From assembly GCA_018820005.1 (NCBI GenBank), contig JAHJOS010000471.1:1-7520 (forward strand): a DNA stretch of 7,520 nt, written 5' to 3'. The notes below the pieces were generated by a model that was given only the letters and a program-made list of their open reading frames with translations, had not been told where the DNA came from and did no database searches. Each line of letters begins with the position of its first letter. Positions within the stretch are counted from its first letter, which is position 1. This DNA is from Alphaproteobacteria bacterium. Its GTDB lineage: Bacteria > Pseudomonadota > Alphaproteobacteria > Rhizobiales > Devosiaceae. Below, piece by piece: positions 5,403 to 7,520 of this stretch. The position numbers and the translations under genes were made by a program.

Positions 5403-5756
5403 TTACGGCAGCGTGATGGTCAGCGTGTTGCGCAATTGGCCCGTTGTGGCATCGTAGATCGAGAGCATGGTCTTGCCCGCCTGACGATAGGTGAGCTGGA
5501 CTGTGCCATCGCTGCTCAGGGCAGAGATGATCTCGGCGCCTGATGGCGCGAGGATTGTGTCAGCCAGCACCGGCGGGGGCGCATCACGCATCGCGCGATA
5601 GACAAGCGCCACGCCAATCGCCATAAAGCCCAGCAATAGTATGCCGATCGAAATACCGAACGAACGGCGCGCCTTTCCCAGCATGGCAAGAGCTTCAGGC
5701 GTCAATGGCGCGCTGGCTGTCTGCCCGCCCGGACCAGTTTCGTTAGGATCATCCAT
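5403..5756 (-). CDS. DUF6476-like small membrane protein
   Basis: This 117-residue protein has a short hydrophilic N-terminus (with GPGG and a PLTPEALAML segment), Arg/Lys before the membrane (GKARRSFG) and one transmembrane helix at about 33-54 (ISIGILLLGFMAIGVALVY). A small C-terminal domain follows (about 62-117), with LPSG-like LAPSGAEIISALSSDG, the strand-like VQLTYRQAG, and IYDATTGQLRNTLTI. The predicted orientation is N-in, C-terminal domain in the periplasm. I relate it to DUF6476 because that family has this layout, ends in a similar DATTG motif and, as I recall, sits beside rluD/rpoH in other alphaproteobacteria. The function is unknown. The ATG shares two bases with the ATG of the divergent rluD, and there is no good ribosome-binding site upstream, so the start is less certain than the gene. 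The frame stays open to 6125, but that extension lies antisense to rluD and is not believed. Confidence 0.78.
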   Translation of the reverse strand: MDDPNETGPGGQTASAPLTPEALAMLGKARRSFGISIGILLLGFMAIGVALVYRAMRDAPPPVLADTILAPSGAEIISALSSDGTVQLTYRQAGKTMLSIYDATTGQLRNTLTITLP

Positions 5757-6783
5757 GGCCGAAAATACCGCACTAGAGTTCGAGGGCGACGAAATTGAAG
5801 TCGTTGTCGATGCCGATATGGTTGGCGGTCGGCTCGATGCCTCGCTCGCCAAGGTCCATACCGCCCTCAGCCGCAGCCGGATCAAGGATCTGATCCTGAC
5901 AGGCGCGGTGAGCATCGACGGAACCATCGTCAGTGAGCCCAAATACCGGCTTAGCGCCGGGGAAACAATCATCCTTCTTGCCCCACCCCCAGAAGACGCG
6001 GAGCCGCAGGCAGAAGATATCGCGCTCGACATTCTTTTTGAGGACGACGAACTGATCGTGATCAACAAGCCGGTGGGCATGGTGGTGCACCCTGCGCCCG
6101 GCTCGCCCAATGGGACGCTGGTCAATGCGCTGATCTTTCATTGCGGGGAAAGCCTGCAGGGTATCGGCGGCGTCAAGCGTCCCGGCATCGTGCACCGGCT
6201 GGACCGCGATACGTCAGGGGTGATGGTGGCCGCCAAGACCGAGCGGGCGCACCGGCATCTGTCGGCGCAGTTTGCCGACCATGGGCGCACCGGGCCGCTG
6301 CACCGGGCCTATATCGCCTTTGTCTGGGGTTCGACGGAGACTGCCAAGGGCAGCATCGATGCGCCGCTGGGGCGCGACCAGAACAACCGTCTCAAGCAGA
6401 CCGTGCGCAAGGACGGGCGCGAAGCGATCACCCATTATATGGTGGAAGCGCGCTTTGGCGATCCGGGCTGGGACATAACGCGCATCCAATGTCAGCTCGA
6501 GACGGGTCGCACGCACCAGATCCGCGTGCATATGGCTCATATCGGCCATCCGCTGGTGGCCGACAGTGTCTATGCCTCCGGCTTTGCCACCAAGGTCAAC
6601 AAACTGCCGCCCGAGGTTGCCGGGCCAATCCAGGCGCTGGGCCGGCAGGCGCTGCATGCGGCCGAACTGGGTTTCGAGCATCCGGTGACGGGCGAAGAGA
6701 TGTTCTTTGAGGCGCCGCTGCCGCCCGATCTGGCGGCGCTGGAAGAGGCGCTTGAGGACTTCGACAAAGCCTTTGCGCGCTAG
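5755..6783 (+). CDS. rluD: RluD/RluA-family 23S rRNA pseudouridine synthase
   Basis: This 342-residue enzyme isomerises uridine to pseudouridine in 23S rRNA. RluD acts on helix 69 of the large subunit; exact target sites are inferred from the family. An S4 RNA-binding domain occupies about 17-75 (GGRLDASLAKVHTALSRSRIKDLI, then GAVSIDG). The catalytic domain has DDELIVINKPVGMVVHPAPG, then VHRLDRDTSGVMVAAKT with D150 as the catalytic aspartate of the HRLD motif. Further landmarks are HRAYIAFVWG, the arginine-rich LETGRTHQIRVHMAHIGHPLVAD segment, and ALHAAELGFEHP near the end. Length and the presence of S4 favour RluD (or RluC) over the shorter RluA. The ATG at 5755 is supported by AGGA about 7 nt upstream and by family starts; an in-frame ATG at 5641 would add 38 unsupported residues lying over the DUF6476 gene. 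No convincing terminator follows, so readthrough into rpoH is possible. Confidence 0.92.
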   Translation: MAENTALEFEGDEIEVVVDADMVGGRLDASLAKVHTALSRSRIKDLILTGAVSIDGTIVSEPKYRLSAGETIILLAPPPEDAEPQAEDIALDILFEDDELIVINKPVGMVVHPAPGSPNGTLVNALIFHCGESLQGIGGVKRPGIVHRLDRDTSGVMVAAKTERAHRHLSAQFADHGRTGPLHRAYIAFVWGSTETAKGSIDAPLGRDQNNRLKQTVRKDGREAITHYMVEARFGDPGWDITRIQCQLETGRTHQIRVHMAHIGHPLVADSVYASGFATKVNKLPPEVAGPIQALGRQALHAAELGFEHPVTGEEMFFEAPLPPDLAALEEALEDFDKAFAR

Positions 6784-6827
6784 GATCTATGGGGGTTTCA
6801 CAGGCCCTGACAGAGCCTTGCCGATTT

Positions 6828-6841
6828 GTAACGATTTTTAC
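6828..6841. repeat. Inverted repeat GTAA-N6-TTAC upstream of rpoH
   Basis: Four-base arms, GTAA (6828-6831) and TTAC (6838-6841), enclose an AT-rich centre, 12 bp before the predicted -35 box. It is short enough to be chance, but its position would suit an activator site. Confidence 0.25.
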
Positions 6842-6852
6842 GTCTGGCAGGT

Positions 6853-6881
6853 CTTACAATCGCCCAAGTGGGGATTATATA
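6853..6881 (+). promoter_or_regulatory. Sigma70-like promoter for rpoH
   Basis: A -35-like CTTACA (6853-6858) is separated by 17 bp from a -10-like TATATA (6876-6881), the most AT-rich short stretch in the gap. Transcription would start near 6888, giving a leader of about 85 nt. I found no convincing RpoH-type promoter (CTTG with a C-rich -10) at suitable spacing, so autoregulation is not evident here. Assignment is by motif only. Confidence 0.48.
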
Positions 6882-6882
6882 T

Positions 6883-6902
6883 CCATCGTAGTCTTACGAT
6901 GG
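6883..6902. promoter_or_regulatory. Perfect inverted repeat CCATCGTA-N4-TACGATGG at the predicted rpoH start site
   Basis: Two perfect 8-bp arms (6883-6890 and 6895-6902) are separated by GTCT. It starts 1 bp after the predicted -10 box, so it covers the likely transcription start. As DNA it would be a repressor operator; as RNA only part would be in the transcript. There is no T-tract, so it is not a terminator. Confidence 0.5.
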
Positions 6903-6928
6903 GCCGAATTGGACGTCGCTGACTGCCA

Positions 6929-6933
6929 GAGTC
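6929..6933. promoter_or_regulatory. GANTC (CcrM-type) site in the rpoH leader
   Basis: GAGTC lies 40 bp upstream of the rpoH ATG and about 40 bp after the predicted transcription start. It is a possible CcrM methylation target; an effect on expression is speculative because it lies downstream of the predicted promoter. Confidence 0.3.
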
Positions 6934-6935
6934 TG

Positions 6936-6950
6936 CCCGCTGCAAGCGGG
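6936..6950 (+). promoter_or_regulatory. Leader hairpin 5' of the rpoH ribosome-binding site
   Basis: CCCGCT (6936-6941) pairs fully with AGCGGG (6945-6950) around a GCA loop. It ends 10 nt before the AGGGG ribosome-binding site (6961-6965). It may stabilise the leader or influence translation, but it does not mask the ribosome-binding site and matches no RNA thermometer motif that I recognise. Confidence 0.35.
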
Positions 6951-6972
6951 GGAACATGAAAGGGGTGCGTTT

Positions 6973-7520
6973 ATGGCCCAGACAAATTTGCCAGTGCTCT
7001 CAGCCGAAGGTGGCCTGAGCCGCTATCTGCAGGAAATCCGGAAGTTCCCCATGTTGGAGCCGGATGAAGAGTTCATGCTGGCCAAGCGGTACAAGGAACA
7101 CGAGGATCCACGGGCGGCCCAGAAGCTGATCACCTCGCATCTGCGCCTGGTGGCCAAGATTGCCATGGGCTATCGCGGCTATGGCCTGCCGATCTCCGAG
7201 GTCATTTCGGAAGGCAATGTGGGCCTGATGCATGCGGTCAAGCGCTTCGAGCCCGACAAGGGCTTCCGGCTGGCCACCTATGCCATGTGGTGGATCCGTG
7301 CGGCGATCCAGGAATATGTGCTGCGCTCGTGGAGCCTGGTCAAGATCGGCACCACGGCGGCCCAGAAACGGCTGTTCTTCAATCTGCGCAAGGTCAAGGG
7401 GCAGATCGCGGCACTGGACGATGGTGCGCTGCATCCTGACCAGATCGCCCAGATCGCGACCACGCTCAACGTCACCGCCGATGAGGTGGTATCGATGAAT
7501 GCGCGGCTATCGGGTGATGC
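6973..7520 (+). CDS. rpoH: RNA polymerase sigma factor RpoH (sigma32), RpoH1-like; 3' end outside window
   Basis: The first 182 codons of the heat-shock sigma factor are visible. Region 1.2 is represented by GGLSRYLQEIRKFPMLEPDEE. Region 2 runs from about residue 50 to 120: LITSHLRLVAKIAMGYRGYG, ISEGNVGLMHAVKRFEP and GFRLATYAMWWIRAAIQEYVLRSW. The RpoH box, which is specific to sigma32 and contacts core polymerase, is QKRLFFNLRKVKG (about 136-148). Region 3 begins after it and the -35-binding region 4 lies beyond the window. Rhizobiales usually carry RpoH1 and RpoH2; the N-terminus and box wording look RpoH1-like (from memory). The ATG at 6973 has AGGGG 7 nt upstream. It lies 189 bp after rluD, an arrangement I recall from other alphaproteobacteria. 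The upstream region carries a sigma70-like promoter, an inverted repeat and a leader hairpin, so transcriptional control is likely. Confidence 0.96.
   Translation, partial: MAQTNLPVLSAEGGLSRYLQEIRKFPMLEPDEEFMLAKRYKEHEDPRAAQKLITSHLRLVAKIAMGYRGYGLPISEVISEGNVGLMHAVKRFEPDKGFRLATYAMWWIRAAIQEYVLRSWSLVKIGTTAAQKRLFFNLRKVKGQIAALDDGALHPDQIAQIATTLNVTADEVVSMNARLSGD

Noticed and set aside
5641..5754. Upstream ATG for rluD adding 38 residues
   Set aside because: The extension does not resemble RluD N-termini and covers the DUF6476 gene in antisense. The ATG at 5755 has its own ribosome-binding site.
6784..6840. Intrinsic terminator after rluD
   Set aside because: GGCCCTG/CAGAGCC pairs only with a mismatch and a one-base loop, and no T-run follows directly.
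6817..6845. CTTG-based RpoH-type promoter before rpoH
   Set aside because: CTTG is present at 6817-6820, but no fitting C-rich/TAT -10 element lies 17-18 bp downstream.
1..7520. tRNA genes, CRISPR arrays, insertion sequences, integrase or toxin-antitoxin genes
   Set aside because: None was seen: no cloverleaf-like segments, no regularly spaced repeats, no transposase-like frames and no terminal inverted repeats with target duplications.

Overview
The window is GC-rich and protein-dense, and it comes from an alphaproteobacterium, most likely a member of Hyphomicrobiales/Rhizobiales close to the Devosia group. That placement is from memory of the families. It rests on ctrA, chpT, DUF1134, a Rhizobiales-type membrane coiled-coil protein, DUF6476, an RluD-like synthase and an RpoH1-like sigma factor occurring together. 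The DNA also strongly avoids GANTC, the site methylated by CcrM in this class.

Left part (1-3378): the 3' end of ctrA (+) is closed by a good intrinsic terminator. It is followed by an ECF42-type sigma factor with a long C-terminal helical extension (+). Converging on it is a minus-strand cluster, in transcription order: a secreted YHS-domain protein, the histidine phosphotransferase chpT, and a single-domain CheY-like response regulator. ChpT passes phosphate to CtrA in the CckA-ChpT-CtrA relay that controls cell cycle and motility, so relay protein, one known output and a possible further acceptor all lie within 3 kb.

Middle (3379-5402): a divergent intergenic region with two dyad-symmetric elements separates the YHS gene from a secreted DUF1134 protein (+). 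A 192-bp gap follows, then an inner-membrane-anchored coiled-coil protein (+).

Right part (5403-7520): a DUF6476 membrane protein (-) and an rluD-like 23S rRNA pseudouridine synthase (+) are head to head, and their ATG codons overlap. A 189-bp control region with a sigma70-like promoter, an inverted repeat at the predicted transcription start and a leader hairpin then leads into rpoH (+), cut by the window end.

No gap without a gene exceeds 300 bp. No tRNA, rRNA, CRISPR array, insertion sequence or prophage gene was seen. Most of the window is conserved core genome. The points most worth a second look are the orphan ECF42 gene beside ctrA, the response regulator paired with chpT, the scarcity and placement of GANTC sites, the DUF6476/rluD start overlap and the rpoH control region.
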